In this document: in pieces, positions 20,897 through 31,978 of the stretch
Position numbering within the stretch: the first letter of the stretch is position 1
How the letters are laid out: every line of letters begins with the position of its first letter
Made by a program: the position numbers and the translations under genes
Assembly (NCBI RefSeq): GCF_006538885.1
Contig: NZ_BJLY01000003.1
Span: forward strand, 62,001 to 126,000
Source of the DNA: Gluconobacter roseus NBRC 3990
GTDB lineage: Bacteria > Pseudomonadota > Alphaproteobacteria > Acetobacterales > Acetobacteraceae
Direction of reading: 5' to 3'
DNA: 64,000 nucleotides
The notes under the pieces: model-generated
The model's database searches: none
What the model saw: only the letters and a program-made list of their open reading frames with translations
What the model was told of the DNA's origin: nothing

Positions 20897-21907
20897 TTAA
20901 GGTAACGGTCTTTTATCCGCAATGGGGTCGATCTTCGGTTCCGTCAGCGGTCCTGAGTCGATCACAACCACCAGATCGCCTGCAATCTGCGTCGGCTGAC
21001 GATCCTTCGGAAGCAGCGCCTGAAAGCGCGGGTCATAACTCGCGGCCTGCTCATACAGCGCATCGATCAGCCCGTAATGATCCATGAATTTATTCATGGT
21101 CGCCGGAATACGAATACAGCCTTCCGACGCCGGATGCCCCAGACGCCATTCCAGAAACTGCGGATCCGTCGCATGGATTTCCAGCCGGATCTGCCCGGTT
21201 TCATGACGCGGCAACCAGCCCTTCATCGCCGTCTGCCACCCCATGTCCCATACGCGCGAGCCCTTGGCGCCAATCCCGCGGATCCCATATTTGTTCTTTG
21301 TACCTTCCGCCCGATAGCCCAGACGGTCCGCCGTGTTCTGAAAAACCCCGGTCGGTGTGATGTAGTAATATTTACGCCCCGTCGTCCCGGTCGAAACCGG
21401 AGTCCCTCCAAGGGATTCCCAGGGCGCATCCGGCAGCGCCAGAATATAATCCAGATGCTGGATATGCTCGTTGCGGTCCACAACCATGACAAGCTGCGGC
21501 CGGGACACTGGCATCCCCGACTGCGTCACCGCATCCTTCGCAAGCATCAGGAATGCCTTGCGACGTTCCGGCGTGTAGGTGCTGAATCCTTTGACATTAT
21601 GCTTCATCAGCACCGCCAGACGGGATGCCTCTTCCCGCGCGGCTTCATCGGACACGACCGGCAGATCCGGGATATCGATCGGCGGCGGCGCAAGATCAGG
21701 CTGCGGCGGCGTATCCGTTGGCGGATTGCTGGCGGGCGGTGGTACCGAAGCGCCCAGCGATGGCGTCGTGTCCGGCTGATGCGTTGACAGTTCCGGCCCC
21801 GCACTGTCTGGCCGGGCACAGGCCGCCAGCGGTGCCGCCCCCACAACCATCGTCGTGGACACACATAACAGGGTAGCAAACCGCGTCAGACTGGAAACAT
21901 CACGCAT
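20897..21907 (-). CDS. L,D-transpeptidase (YkuD domain), exported
   Basis: 336 residues. N-terminal signal sequence (FATLLCVSTTMVVGAAPLAAC; the cysteine could be lipidated), then a Pro-rich linker to about residue 85 (PPPASNPPTDTPPQPDLAPPP). The YkuD domain contains VVDRNEHIQHLDY, ITPTGVFQNT and the catalytic block IHATDPQFLEW with ASEGCIRIP, so the His and Cys are present. It would make 3-3 cross-links in peptidoglycan or attach proteins to it. The region upstream of the start (21908-22023) has no gene. Confidence 0.88.
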   Translation of the reverse strand: MRDVSSLTRFATLLCVSTTMVVGAAPLAACARPDSAGPELSTHQPDTTPSLGASVPPPASNPPTDTPPQPDLAPPPIDIPDLPVVSDEAAREEASRLAVLMKHNVKGFSTYTPERRKAFLMLAKDAVTQSGMPVSRPQLVMVVDRNEHIQHLDYILALPDAPWESLGGTPVSTGTTGRKYYYITPTGVFQNTADRLGYRAEGTKNKYGIRGIGAKGSRVWDMGWQTAMKGWLPRHETGQIRLEIHATDPQFLEWRLGHPASEGCIRIPATMNKFMDHYGLIDALYEQAASYDPRFQALLPKDRQPTQIAGDLVVVIDSGPLTEPKIDPIADKRPLP

Positions 21908-22023
21908 CTTCAGGACACCATCCTCGGGTTCAGAACAACAAACAGAACGCGAGGGAACAGAAACCTGTCCGGCGTTCAGCGCAGCAGAGACGTCTTTTCA
22001 ACGCCCCGGCCACGCAAAAGGCA

Positions 22024-23133
22024 TCACAGATCCAGAAGCAGGCGCCGCGGATCTTCAACAAGCTGCTTGATCCGGACGAGGAAGCTCACCGCCTCCCGCC
22101 CGTCCACGATCCGGTGATCATAAGACAGCGCCACATACATCATCGGCCGGATCACGATCTGCCCGTCCCGCACGACCGGGCGATCCTGAATGGCATGCAT
22201 CCCCAGTATCCCCGACTGCGGCGTGTTCAGGATCGGCGTGGACAGCAGCGATCCGAAAATTCCGCCATTGGTGATGGAGAACGTCCCATGCGACAGCTCT
22301 TCCAGCTTCAGCCCGCCCGTCCGCGCCCGCTTGCCATAATCGGCAATGCGACGCTCCAGCTCGGCAAAGCTCATCTGGTCGGCATCATGCAGCACCGGCA
22401 CAACCAGTCCGCGCTCCGTCCCGACCGCAATGCCGAGATTGACGAAATCACGATAGACGATCTCATCGCCTTCGATTTGCGCGTTGATCGCCGGATAATC
22501 TTTCAGCGCCCCGACCACAGCGCGCGCGAAGAAGGACATGAAGCCCAGTCGGGCTCCGTCATGCTTCTTCTCGAACTCTTCCTTATACTGTGCCCGCAGC
22601 GCCTTGGCGGCGGACATGTCGATCTCGTTGAACGTCGTGAGAATGGCCGCCGTGTTCTGCGCGGCCTTCAGATTGCGGGCGATCGTCTGACGCAGACGGC
22701 TCATCGGCACACGACGTTCCCGCGCTTCATGCGAAGACAATTTGGGGGCTGGAGCAACAGCAGCAGGCTTCGGCGCTTCCGGTGCGGGCGGCGCCACGCG
22801 CGCAGGCTGTGCAACAGGCTCGGGTGACAGCGGCGGAGTGGTCGGTGCAGCAGGCGCTTCAGCCACCGGAGCAGGCTCAGGCGCAGCCGGTGCCTCCGCC
22901 GTCTCGTCTACAGCACCCAGCAGCCCACCGATCTCGACTTCCGTCCCCACCGCCACACAGTCTTCCAGACGCCCGGCGGACGGCGCCGTCACCTCGACGC
23001 TGACCTTGTCGGTCTCCAGCTCCACGATGGTTTCGTCATGCTGCACATAGTCGCCGGATTTTTTAAGCCACCGCGCGACAGTCGCAGTCGTCAGGCTTTC
23101 TCCAAGCGCCGGAACCCTGATCTCGACCGTCAT
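22024..23133 (-). CDS. odhB: Dihydrolipoyl succinyltransferase (E2 of 2-oxoglutarate dehydrogenase), lacking the peripheral subunit-binding domain
   Basis: 369 residues. Residues 1-77 form a lipoyl domain with the modified lysine in ETDKVSVEV; residues 80-128 are an Ala/Pro linker; the catalytic domain follows directly from [20 protein letters not shown], with [22 protein letters not shown] and the active-site [10 protein letters not shown]. The central family members have about 35 residues of E3/E1-binding domain between linker and core, and none is visible here. That explains the short length compared with about 400. No E1 or E3 gene is adjacent. The catalytic domain is clearly of the succinyltransferase type. 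Confidence 0.9.
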   Translation of the reverse strand: MTVEIRVPALGESLTTATVARWLKKSGDYVQHDETIVELETDKVSVEVTAPSAGRLEDCVAVGTEVEIGGLLGAVDETAEAPAAPEPAPVAEAPAAPTTPPLSPEPVAQPARVAPPAPEAPKPAAVAPAPKLSSHEARERRVPMSRLRQTIARNLKAAQNTAAILTTFNEIDMSAAKALRAQYKEEFEKKHDGARLGFMSFFARAVVGALKDYPAINAQIEGDEIVYRDFVNLGIAVGTERGLVVPVLHDADQMSFAELERRIADYGKRARTGGLKLEELSHGTFSITNGGIFGSLLSTPILNTPQSGILGMHAIQDRPVVRDGQIVIRPMMYVALSYDHRIVDGREAVSFLVRIKQLVEDPRRLLLDL

Positions 23134-23336
23134 GCTGTTTCCCTGTCTTGCGTCCCGCCCCGAAGCGGGGAAATGTCTGTCTGTCCTGCGGCCCGTTCCA
23201 AAAACTGGCTCCCAGAATCACGCCCGGCACCATACCGGAAAAGGTTCGGTCATGCAGGATACTGCATCTTTGCCGCCAGCGGGAGGCGGAACCATCACCG
23301 TCGCCGGACTTTGAAACCAAAACACAGGAGGCCGCA

Positions 23337-23985
23337 ATGTCCCCCCCCGCCCGACCGTCCTGAAATTCTGGACTCCGACCACCTCTCCGCCCGCACCCGC
23401 GACATCCTGACATCCCGGCTTTCAGCCCCTGAAACACAGCCCCGCACCCTGTCGCTTCAGGCCTATGCCGTCCTCGATGCGCTCCTCCCCGTCCTGCTTC
23501 CCCTCGACGAAATCCTGCCACCCGGCACCGACATCAACATGACAGCCCGGATCGACGCTGCACTCTCCGGCCCCCGTGACGGCTGGCGCTTTGCGGACCT
23601 CCCGCCCGATGCGGAAGCCTGGGAAGCGGCCCTCCTCACACTCGACGATGTCGCAGCCGAACAGCACGGCATCCGCTTTATTCATCTGGCTCCGGAGCTG
23701 CGCGGCACCCTGCTCGATGCCATGATGACCGGCCAGCTCGGCCTCGACCGCGACGGCCGCCTCTCCATTCCCCAGATGGCACGCTGGGCCGGCGATCTGC
23801 GCGGCGAAGTCGTGGACTGCGTCATGAGCGATCCGCGCGTGCAGCAGGCACTGGGCATTTCTTCCAGCCTCACCGGCGGCGACACCGTCTTCCAGGGCTT
23901 CACCGAAGTCGGCCCGGACAGCCGCGAAGATTTCGAGCCCAAAGCCACCGCACCCCTCGCCCAGATGGCAGACTCCAGGGAATGA
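23337..23985 (+). CDS. GMC dehydrogenase small subunit (gluconate 2-dehydrogenase subunit 3-like), start out of frame at a poly-C tract
   Basis: About 215 residues. The body, after the tract, matches the small helical subunit that precedes many membrane or periplasmic GMC dehydrogenases (SARTRDILTSRL, QAYAVLDALLPVLLPL, PELRGTLLDAMM, ending in FQGFTEVGP). The start ATG at 23337 has an excellent AGGAGG site, but eight C follow at 23341-23348. Read from that ATG the frame closes after 8 codons. Seven C would join start and body as MSPPPDRPEIL. This is either a sequencing error, a real frameshift, or slippage-based switching. It overlaps the GMC subunit by ATGA. No signal peptide is visible. Confidence 0.75.
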
Positions 23986-25529
23986 ACAGCACGACCGTCA
24001 TGAAGACATTCGCAGAAACAAACATCGTCGATGCCGTCGTTATCGGCAGCGGTGCCGGTGGCGCACCTCTGGCCGCAGAACTCGCCCGCAATGGCAAAAC
24101 CGTCGTGGTGCTCGAAGCCGGCCCCGCCTTCACCGCCATGGGCCACACACCCGACGAAATCGCGGCGCGCGAACTGTACTGGCTGCACGAACGCCTCTCC
24201 GCCGGCACGAACCCGCAGGCTTTCGGCGGCAATAACAGCGGCACCGGCCTCGGAGGCTCCCTGCTGCATTATGGCGCCTTCATGCCCCGCATGGACGCCC
24301 GCGACTTCCACCTGCACACCGAAACCGGCAAGGGGGTGGACTGGCCCTTCGGTCTGGACGAACTGCTCCCCTATATCGAGCGCGTGGAATCCTTCATCGG
24401 CGTCTCCGGCCCCACCCATTACCCGTGGGACCCGGAGCGGCGCTACGCCTACGCGCCCCCGCTCGCCAACTCCGCCGCGCTGAAAATGCGTGAAGGCTGT
24501 GACGCGCTCGGCCTGCGCCACGCAGACGGCCCCGCCGCCCTCATCACCCGCGATATCGAACAGCCGCATTTCGGCACCCGCCATGGCTGCGCGAACTGCG
24601 GTGCCTGCCATCAAGGCTGCCGCAACGGCGCCAAATCCGGCGCGGACAATACCTGGCTTCCCATGGCCGTCGCTTATGGCGCGGAACTCCGCCCCGGCTG
24701 CTTCGCCCATACAATCGAACGTGACAGTTCCGGCCGCGTGACCGGCGTGGTCTATCGCCAGAACGGCGTCGAACACCGCCAGAAATGCGCAACCCTCGTC
24801 CTGGCTGCCGGTGCCGTCGAAACCCCGCGCCTGCTCCTGACCAACGACCTCGCCAACAGCTCCGGTCAGGTCGGCCAGAACTACATGACGCATGTCTCCA
24901 CACAGGTCTGGGGTGAATTCGACGAGGACATCCGCCCCAATCGCGGCTATCCCTCCCTGACCATCACCGAAGACATGATGCGCCCCAAAGACGCGGATTT
25001 CGTCGGGGGCTACCTGATCCAGTCACTGGGCATGATGCCCGCGACCTGGGGCCAGAACCTCGCCCGCAGCACCACGACACGCGGGCCGGCCTTTGCCCGC
25101 GCGCTTGCCGGATATAACCGCTCCGCCGGCATGGGCATCAACGGTGAATGTCTCCCCCGCCCCGAAAACCGCGTGACCCTCTCCAATGAGAAAGACGCCT
25201 TCGGCATCCCCAAACCCCTGATCGAGCACTCTTACGGCCCCAACGAATGGGCCATGCACAATCACGCCGCCAACCTGCTAAGCCGGATGTGGGAGGCCAT
25301 CGGCGCAAAAGATATCCGCGTCATCGACCGCGCCGCTCACATGATCGGCACCTGCCGCATGGGCACGGATGCGGGCAGCAATGTCGTCAATCCGGAAGGC
25401 CGCAGTTTCGATATCGACAATCTGTGGATCTCGGATCACTCGATCTTCCCCAGCGCCGCCGCCGCCAACCCGGCTCTGGCCATCATGGCCCTGTCCCTGC
25501 GCACGGCGGACGCCATGCTGAAAACCTGA
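23982..25529 (+). CDS. GMC family FAD-dependent oxidoreductase, large subunit
   Basis: 515 residues. The FAD-binding motif VVIGSGAGGAPLAAELARNGKTVVVLEAG is near residue 19, followed by the GMC N-terminal signature region (NNSGTGLGGSLLHYGAF). A cysteine-rich CANCGACHQGCRNG stretch near residue 200 is typical of the gluconate/sorbitol-dehydrogenase branch and may carry an iron-sulfur centre. The C-terminal GMC signature is MIGTCRMGTDAGSNVVNPEGRS with the catalytic region following (LWISDHSIFPSAAAANPALAIMAL). It pairs with the small subunit immediately upstream. No cytochrome c subunit is adjacent. The substrate, probably a polyol or sugar acid, is unknown. Confidence 0.9.
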   Translation: MNSTTVMKTFAETNIVDAVVIGSGAGGAPLAAELARNGKTVVVLEAGPAFTAMGHTPDEIAARELYWLHERLSAGTNPQAFGGNNSGTGLGGSLLHYGAFMPRMDARDFHLHTETGKGVDWPFGLDELLPYIERVESFIGVSGPTHYPWDPERRYAYAPPLANSAALKMREGCDALGLRHADGPAALITRDIEQPHFGTRHGCANCGACHQGCRNGAKSGADNTWLPMAVAYGAELRPGCFAHTIERDSSGRVTGVVYRQNGVEHRQKCATLVLAAGAVETPRLLLTNDLANSSGQVGQNYMTHVSTQVWGEFDEDIRPNRGYPSLTITEDMMRPKDADFVGGYLIQSLGMMPATWGQNLARSTTTRGPAFARALAGYNRSAGMGINGECLPRPENRVTLSNEKDAFGIPKPLIEHSYGPNEWAMHNHAANLLSRMWEAIGAKDIRVIDRAAHMIGTCRMGTDAGSNVVNPEGRSFDIDNLWISDHSIFPSAAAANPALAIMALSLRTADAMLKT

Positions 25530-25559
25530 TCCCAAAAAACTGACATGGATCAAAGTGTT

Positions 25560-25603
25560 CCGGAGCACGCGCACCAGCCTTGACACCGGTTCGCGCGCTC
25601 CGG
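25560..25603 (+). promoter_or_regulatory. Stem-loop in the GMC-rho spacer
   Basis: CCGGAGC-CGCGC pairs with GCGCGCTCCGG across a 20-base loop. There is no T-run, so it is not a clear intrinsic terminator. It lies about 200 bases before rho, in a 276-base gap otherwise without a gene, and could belong to a rho leader. Confidence 0.35.
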
Positions 25604-25805
25604 TAATCGAAGGACGACTTTCCGGTGACGTCCTGTCACCCGGTCTCCCTTTCCATCCGGATGACGCCCGCTTCACTGTCCTGCGAAATCTTTACGGATC
25701 CCCGCCTGACACCCGAAGCCCCCGCCCAGTCGCCCTGTCTTCTGTGTGGTCGCGCATCCTCCCCTATCAGGTCTGCCCCCTACGGCACATCAAGGCGCGT
25801 CTTTC

Positions 25806-27107
<1,302 letters not shown>

Positions 27108-27131
27108 TCCACGATCAGCACGGCCGACATG

Positions 27132-27162
27132 AAAAAGGGGAGCTTCGGCTCCCCTTTTTTTG
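27132..27162. terminator. Bidirectional intrinsic terminator after rho
   Basis: AAAAAGGGGAGC-TTCG-GCTCCCCTTTTTTTT, a perfect stem with a UUCG tetraloop. It separates the convergent rho and ogt genes. Confidence 0.92.
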
Positions 27163-27197
27163 GTCCGGTGTGCCGGAATGAAAGGGAGGCGTACCCC

Positions 27198-27719
27198 TTA
27201 AAGAACGCCTTCCAGATGCAGCATGGCATGCTTGTCCGCCACGCCACCAAGTCCTGAATATCCCCCAAGACCCGAACGCCCGACAACACGGTGACAGGGG
27301 ATCAGGATGGGGATCGGATTCGCCCCCACGGCCCCGCCGACAGACCGGGCAGAGCCTCCGACTTCGGCGGCAATATCCGCGTAAGTCCGTGTTTTCCCAT
27401 AGGGAATCCGGCGCAGCGCATCCCACACCTTCTGGCGGTACGGAGTCCCGTAAGGACGGTACGGCAGGGTGTCGAAATCGACCGACTCCCCGTCGAAATA
27501 GCGCTCCAGAAGGTCGCGGGCCTTCAGAAGGAGTGGAGTCTCCTCCTGATCGCGCCCCCAACCCCAGTCCAGAGCGACGATCTGGCCCTCATCTTCACTG
27601 ATGGTAAGGGCCCCGAAAGGTGAATGGCAGGATAGCTGTGGCATGAACGACACGGTGCCCGAGCCGCCCGAAACCGTCAATCCGGCAGTGTTGCCAACCA
27701 AGCGAGACTTTTTAGCCAT
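27198..27719 (-). CDS. ogt: Methylated-DNA--protein-cysteine methyltransferase
   Basis: Suicide repair of O6-methylguanine. Up to 173 residues. The DNA-binding and active-site region is intact: [24 protein letters not shown], then [23 protein letters not shown] with the acceptor cysteine in PCHRV. The start is uncertain. The first in-frame ATG gives an unusual 25-residue N-terminus, and an internal ATG at 27644 ([11 protein letters not shown]) is the usual family start; neither has a strong ribosome site. The assignment itself is firm. It belongs to the Ogt rather than the Ada branch because no N-terminal Ada domain is present. Confidence 0.9.
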   Translation of the reverse strand: MAKKSRLVGNTAGLTVSGGSGTVSFMPQLSCHSPFGALTISEDEGQIVALDWGWGRDQEETPLLLKARDLLERYFDGESVDFDTLPYRPYGTPYRQKVWDALRRIPYGKTRTYADIAAEVGGSARSVGGAVGANPIPILIPCHRVVGRSGLGGYSGLGGVADKHAMLHLEGVL

Positions 27720-28107
27720 GCTCTGTGCGCATATCGAGACATAGCAACATGCTTATCAAGCATATCGTACCGCTTCTGTAGGCTTTTTAGCAATATTCTG
27801 TAATGTGTTGGAAAACTGCCATTTTTTGTATCTGAAAAGTGGCACGGGGTTTTCCGGAACGCCAGTGTAATTATTCGGTGAGCAACCTCATAGCCCGTTT
27901 CGGCACCGTCGCTCCCAATTCCTCACGGAAACGTCAGAAGCCGTGTTTGTCTTAAGCAATAAAATAGGCTCAGTAAGTTCTCATGCTGCCGGTGTCCGGT
28001 ACTGATCGTCGGCTTGAGAGGAACAGGATTGCCCCTGCCCCTTTCAAGACTTCACAGGTCCAGAATATCACAGCGGAAACAGTCTTTACAAAAAGGACAG
28101 TTGGATC
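27720..28107. other. Promoter-bearing gap upstream of adhA
   Basis: No gene is seen in these 388 bases. It contains a palindrome ATGCTT-ATC-AAGCAT (27749-27763) and a direct repeat: a 19-base unit at 27708-27726, overlapping the ogt start, recurs at 27783-27801 with 16 identities and a 75-base period. GCATATCG also occurs twice. These could be operator sites for the heavily expressed adhAB. The exact promoter is not identifiable to me. Confidence 0.4.
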
Positions 28108-30381
28108 ATGACTTCTGGTCTACTGACGCCGATCAAGGTTACGAAAAAGCGCCTTCTCAGCTGCGCCGCCGCACTGGCGATTTCTGCAGCTGTCCCTGTC
28201 GCTTTTGCGCAGGAAGATACTGGCGCAGCAATCACAAGCTCCGATAACGGTGGCCATGCCGGGGACTGGATGTCCTATGGCCGCTCCTATTCCGAGCAGC
28301 GCTACAGCCCGCTCGACCAGATCACCACGGACAATGTCGGCAAGCTCAAGCTCGCCTGGCACTTCGATCTGGACACGAACCGCGGCCAGGAAGGCACGCC
28401 CCTGATCGTCAACGGCGTCATGTACGCCACGACCAACTGGAGCAAGATGAAGGCGCTGGATGCAGCGACCGGCAAGCTCCTGTGGTCCTACGATCCCAAG
28501 GTCCCGGGCAACATCGCCGACCGCGGCTGCTGTGACTCCGTGAACCGTGGCGCGGCCTACTGGAACGGCAAGGTCTATTTCGGCACGTTCGACGGACGCC
28601 TGATCGCCCTCGATGCCAAAACCGGCAAGCTGGTCTGGAGCGTCTACACGATCCCCAAGGAAGCCCAGCTCGGCCACCAGCGCTCCTACACGGTTGACGG
28701 TGCCCCCCGTATCGCCAAGGGCAAGGTCCTGATCGGTAACGGTGGTGCAGAATTCGGTGCCCGCGGCTTCGTCTCTGCCTTCGACGCGGAAACCGGCAAG
28801 CTCGACTGGCGCTTCTTCACCGTTCCGAACCCCGAGAACAAGCCGGACGGCGCAGCCTCCGACGACATCCTGATGTCCAAGGCCTACCCGACCTGGGGCA
28901 AGAACGGCGCCTGGAAGCAGCAGGGCGGCGGCGGTACCGTCTGGGATTCGCTCGTCTATGACCCGGTGACGGACCTCGTCTACCTGGCCGTCGGCAACGG
29001 CTCGCCGTGGAACTACAAGTTCCGCTCCGAAGGCAAGGGCGACAACCTCTTCCTCGGCAGCATCGTCGCGATCAATCCTGACACCGGCAAGTATGTCTGG
29101 CACTTCCAGGAAACGCCGATGGACGAATGGGATTACACCTCCGTCCAGCAGATCATGACGCTCGATATGCCGGTCAACGGCGAGATGCGCCATGTGATCG
29201 TTCATGCTCCGAAGAACGGCTTCTTCTACATCATCGATGCGAAGACGGGTAAGTTCATCACCGGCAAGCCCTACACCTACGAGAACTGGGCCACTGGCCT
29301 GGATCCGGTCACGGGTCGCCCGAACTATGTACCTGACGCCCTGTGGACGCTGACGGGCAAGCCCTGGATCGGTATCCCGGGTGAGCTTGGTGGCCATAAC
29401 TTCGCTGCCATGGCCTACAGCCCGAAGACGAAGCTGGTCTACATCCCGGCACAGCAGATTCCGCTCATGTATGATGGCCAGAAAGGCGGCTTCAAGGCGT
29501 ATCACGACGCCTGGAACCTCGGTCTCGACATGAACAAGATTGGCCTCTTCGACGACACCAATCCGGAACACGTCGCCGCCAAGAAGGACTTCCTGAAGGT
29601 TCTGAAGGGCTGGACGGTGGCCTGGGATCCGGAGAAGATGGCACCTGCCTTCACGATCAACCACAAGGGTCCGTGGAACGGCGGTATTCTGGCCACGGCC
29701 GGTAACGTGATCTTCCAGGGTCTGGCAAACGGCGAGTTCCACGCCTACGACGCCACGAACGGCAACGATCTCTATTCCTTCCCTGCACAGAGCGCGATCA
29801 TCGCTCCGCCGGTGACCTATACGGCCAATGGCAAGCAGTATGTCGCAGTTGAAGTGGGCTGGGGTGGTATCTATCCGTTCCTGTACGGCGGCGTTGCCCG
29901 CACCTCGGGCTGGACGGTCAACCATTCCCGCGTGATTGCCTTCTCGCTTGACGGCAAGGACAGCCTGCCGCCGAAGAACGAGCTGGGCTTCACCCCGGTC
30001 AAGCCGGTTCCGACCTATGACGAGGCCCGTCAGAAGAACGGATACTTCCTGTATCAGACGTTCTGCTCGGCCTGCCATGGCGATAACGGCATCTCCGGTG
30101 GCGTTCTGCCTGACCTTCGCTGGTCCGGTGCTCCGCGTGGCAAGGAAAGCTTCTACAAGCTCGTTGGTCGCGGTGCTCTGACGGCTTACGGCATGGATCG
30201 TTTCGACACGTCCATGACGCCTGACCAGATCGAGGATATCCGTAACTTCATCGTCAAGCGTGCCAACGAGTCCTACGAGGACGAAGTCAAGGCGCGTCAG
30301 AACTCCACAGGCGTTCCGAACGATCAGTTCCTCAATGTCCCGCAGTCCACGGCCGATGTTCCGACCGCGGATCACCCCTGA
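28108..30381 (+). CDS. adhA: PQQ-dependent alcohol dehydrogenase, quinohemoprotein subunit I
   Basis: Periplasmic, membrane-associated enzyme that oxidises ethanol to acetaldehyde and feeds electrons to ubiquinone through subunit II. 757 residues. Signal peptide with likely cleavage at AFA-Q (about residue 34). An eight-bladed PQQ propeller follows, with repeated tryptophan docking motifs (such as DAATGKLLWSYD, DAKTGKLVWSV, NPDTGKYVWHF). The vicinal disulfide RGCCDS near residue 140 and the DEWDYTSVQ segment supply PQQ/calcium ligands. A C-terminal cytochrome c domain has CSACHG near residue 652 and a GMDRF ligand region. The third small subunit gene seen in some acetic acid bacteria is not here. 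Confidence 0.96.
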   Translation: MTSGLLTPIKVTKKRLLSCAAALAISAAVPVAFAQEDTGAAITSSDNGGHAGDWMSYGRSYSEQRYSPLDQITTDNVGKLKLAWHFDLDTNRGQEGTPLIVNGVMYATTNWSKMKALDAATGKLLWSYDPKVPGNIADRGCCDSVNRGAAYWNGKVYFGTFDGRLIALDAKTGKLVWSVYTIPKEAQLGHQRSYTVDGAPRIAKGKVLIGNGGAEFGARGFVSAFDAETGKLDWRFFTVPNPENKPDGAASDDILMSKAYPTWGKNGAWKQQGGGGTVWDSLVYDPVTDLVYLAVGNGSPWNYKFRSEGKGDNLFLGSIVAINPDTGKYVWHFQETPMDEWDYTSVQQIMTLDMPVNGEMRHVIVHAPKNGFFYIIDAKTGKFITGKPYTYENWATGLDPVTGRPNYVPDALWTLTGKPWIGIPGELGGHNFAAMAYSPKTKLVYIPAQQIPLMYDGQKGGFKAYHDAWNLGLDMNKIGLFDDTNPEHVAAKKDFLKVLKGWTVAWDPEKMAPAFTINHKGPWNGGILATAGNVIFQGLANGEFHAYDATNGNDLYSFPAQSAIIAPPVTYTANGKQYVAVEVGWGGIYPFLYGGVARTSGWTVNHSRVIAFSLDGKDSLPPKNELGFTPVKPVPTYDEARQKNGYFLYQTFCSACHGDNGISGGVLPDLRWSGAPRGKESFYKLVGRGALTAYGMDRFDTSMTPDQIEDIRNFIVKRANESYEDEVKARQNSTGVPNDQFLNVPQSTADVPTADHP

Positions 30382-30410
30382 GATAGCGGTACGCATAAGG
30401 AGCACGTGAC

Positions 30411-31847
30411 ATGCTGAACGCATTAACTCGGGACAGGCTGGTATCTGAGATGAAACAGGGATGGAAACTCGCGGCCGCTATTGGCCTTATGGCGGTGTCT
30501 TTCGGCGCCGCCCATGCCCAGGACGCCGATGACGCCCTGATCAAGCGTGGCGAATATGTCGCCCGCCTGTCGGACTGCATTGCCTGCCATACGGCCCTGC
30601 ACGGACAGCCCTATGCGGGCGGTCTGGAGATCAAGAGCCCGATCGGCACGATCTATTCGACCAACATCACGCCGGACCCGGAACACGGTATCGGCAACTA
30701 CACCCTGGAGGACTTCACGAAAGCCCTCCGCAAGGGCATCCGCAAGGATGGTGCAACGGTCTATCCGGCCATGCCCTATCCTGAATTCGCCCGTCTGTCT
30801 GATGAAGACATCCGTGCGATGTATGCCTTTTTCATGCATGGCGTGAAGCCGGTTGCCCAGCAGAACAAGGCACCGGACATCAGCTGGCCGCTCTCCATGC
30901 GCTGGCCGCTGGGCATGTGGCGCGCCATGTTCGTCCCGAGCATGACGCCGGGCGTGGACAAGAGCATCAGTGATCCGGAAGTCGCCCGCGGCGAATATCT
31001 CGTCAACGGCCCGGGCCATTGCGGCGAATGTCATACGCCCCGTGGCTTCGGGATGCAGGTCAAGGCTTACGGTACGGCTGGCGGCAACGCCTACCTCGCC
31101 GGTGGTGCACCGATCGACAACTGGATCGCACCGAGCCTGCGCAGCAACAGCGACACGGGTCTGGGCCGCTGGTCCGAAGATGACCTCGTGACCTTCCTCA
31201 AGAGCGGCCGTATCGACCACTCCGCCGTCTTTGGTGGCATGGCCGATGTGGTGGCCTACAGCACGCAGCACTGGTCCGACGACGATCTGCGCGCCACGGC
31301 CAAGTACCTCAAGAGCATGCCGGCGGTGCCGGAAGGCAAGAACCTCGGTCAGGATGACGGTCAGACGACCGCTCTGCTGAACAAGGGTGGCCAGGGCAAT
31401 GCCGGTGCGGAAGTCTATCTGCACAACTGCGCCATCTGCCACATGAACGATGGTTCGGGCGTCAACCGCATGTTCCCGCCGCTGGCTGGCAACCCGGTCG
31501 TCCTGACGGATGATCCGACGTCGCTCGCCAATGTCGTGGCCTTCGGTGGCATCCTGCCCCCGACCAACAGCGCACCGTCCGCTGTTGCCATGCCCGGGTT
31601 CAAGAATCACCTCTCCGATCAGGAGATGGCTGATGTCGTGAACTTCATGCGCAAGGGCTGGGGCAACAACGCACCGGGAACCGTGTCCGCTTCCGACATC
31701 CAGAAGCTGCGCACGACAGGTGCACCGGTCTCCACCGCTGGCTGGAATGTCTCCAGCAAGGGCTGGATGGCTTACATGCCGCAGCCTTACGGCGAAGGCT
31801 GGACCTTCTCCCCACAGACCCACAGCGGTGTGGACGAAGCTCAATAA
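30411..31847 (+). CDS. adhB: Alcohol dehydrogenase cytochrome c subunit II (three hemes)
   Basis: Triheme cytochrome c that anchors subunit I to the membrane and reduces ubiquinone. 478 residues. Signal peptide ends near AHAQ (about residue 37). Three CxxCH sites are visible: CIACH near residue 56, CGECH near residue 205 and CAICH near residue 342, each in its own cytochrome module. An amphipathic C-terminal stretch (GWMAYMPQPYGEGWTFSPQ) may contact the membrane. It lies 29 bases downstream of adhA with AAGGAG before the start, and its terminator follows. Confidence 0.96.
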   Translation: MLNALTRDRLVSEMKQGWKLAAAIGLMAVSFGAAHAQDADDALIKRGEYVARLSDCIACHTALHGQPYAGGLEIKSPIGTIYSTNITPDPEHGIGNYTLEDFTKALRKGIRKDGATVYPAMPYPEFARLSDEDIRAMYAFFMHGVKPVAQQNKAPDISWPLSMRWPLGMWRAMFVPSMTPGVDKSISDPEVARGEYLVNGPGHCGECHTPRGFGMQVKAYGTAGGNAYLAGGAPIDNWIAPSLRSNSDTGLGRWSEDDLVTFLKSGRIDHSAVFGGMADVVAYSTQHWSDDDLRATAKYLKSMPAVPEGKNLGQDDGQTTALLNKGGQGNAGAEVYLHNCAICHMNDGSGVNRMFPPLAGNPVVLTDDPTSLANVVAFGGILPPTNSAPSAVAMPGFKNHLSDQEMADVVNFMRKGWGNNAPGTVSASDIQKLRTTGAPVSTAGWNVSSKGWMAYMPQPYGEGWTFSPQTHSGVDEAQ

Positions 31848-31876
31848 GCTTCCCACACTTCCTGTCAGTCTGACAG

Positions 31877-31909
31877 AAAGGGCGGATCGGAAACGGTCCG
31901 CCTTTTTTT
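31877..31909 (+). terminator. Intrinsic terminator after adhB
   Basis: GGCGGA...TCCGCC stem followed by seven T, about 30 bases after the adhB stop. Confidence 0.9.
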
Positions 31910-31978
31910 GTGTCTGCGCTTTTCATGTCTGCGCTCAGGGCATTTCACCGCAGAGCCACCTGCACTACATAGAACCCC

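Noticed and set aside
28120-30423. 767-codon open frame antisense to adhA, and the similar one antisense to adhB
   Set aside because: Codon use and motifs on the plus strand are those of well-known enzymes; the antisense frames have no domains and follow from GC bias.
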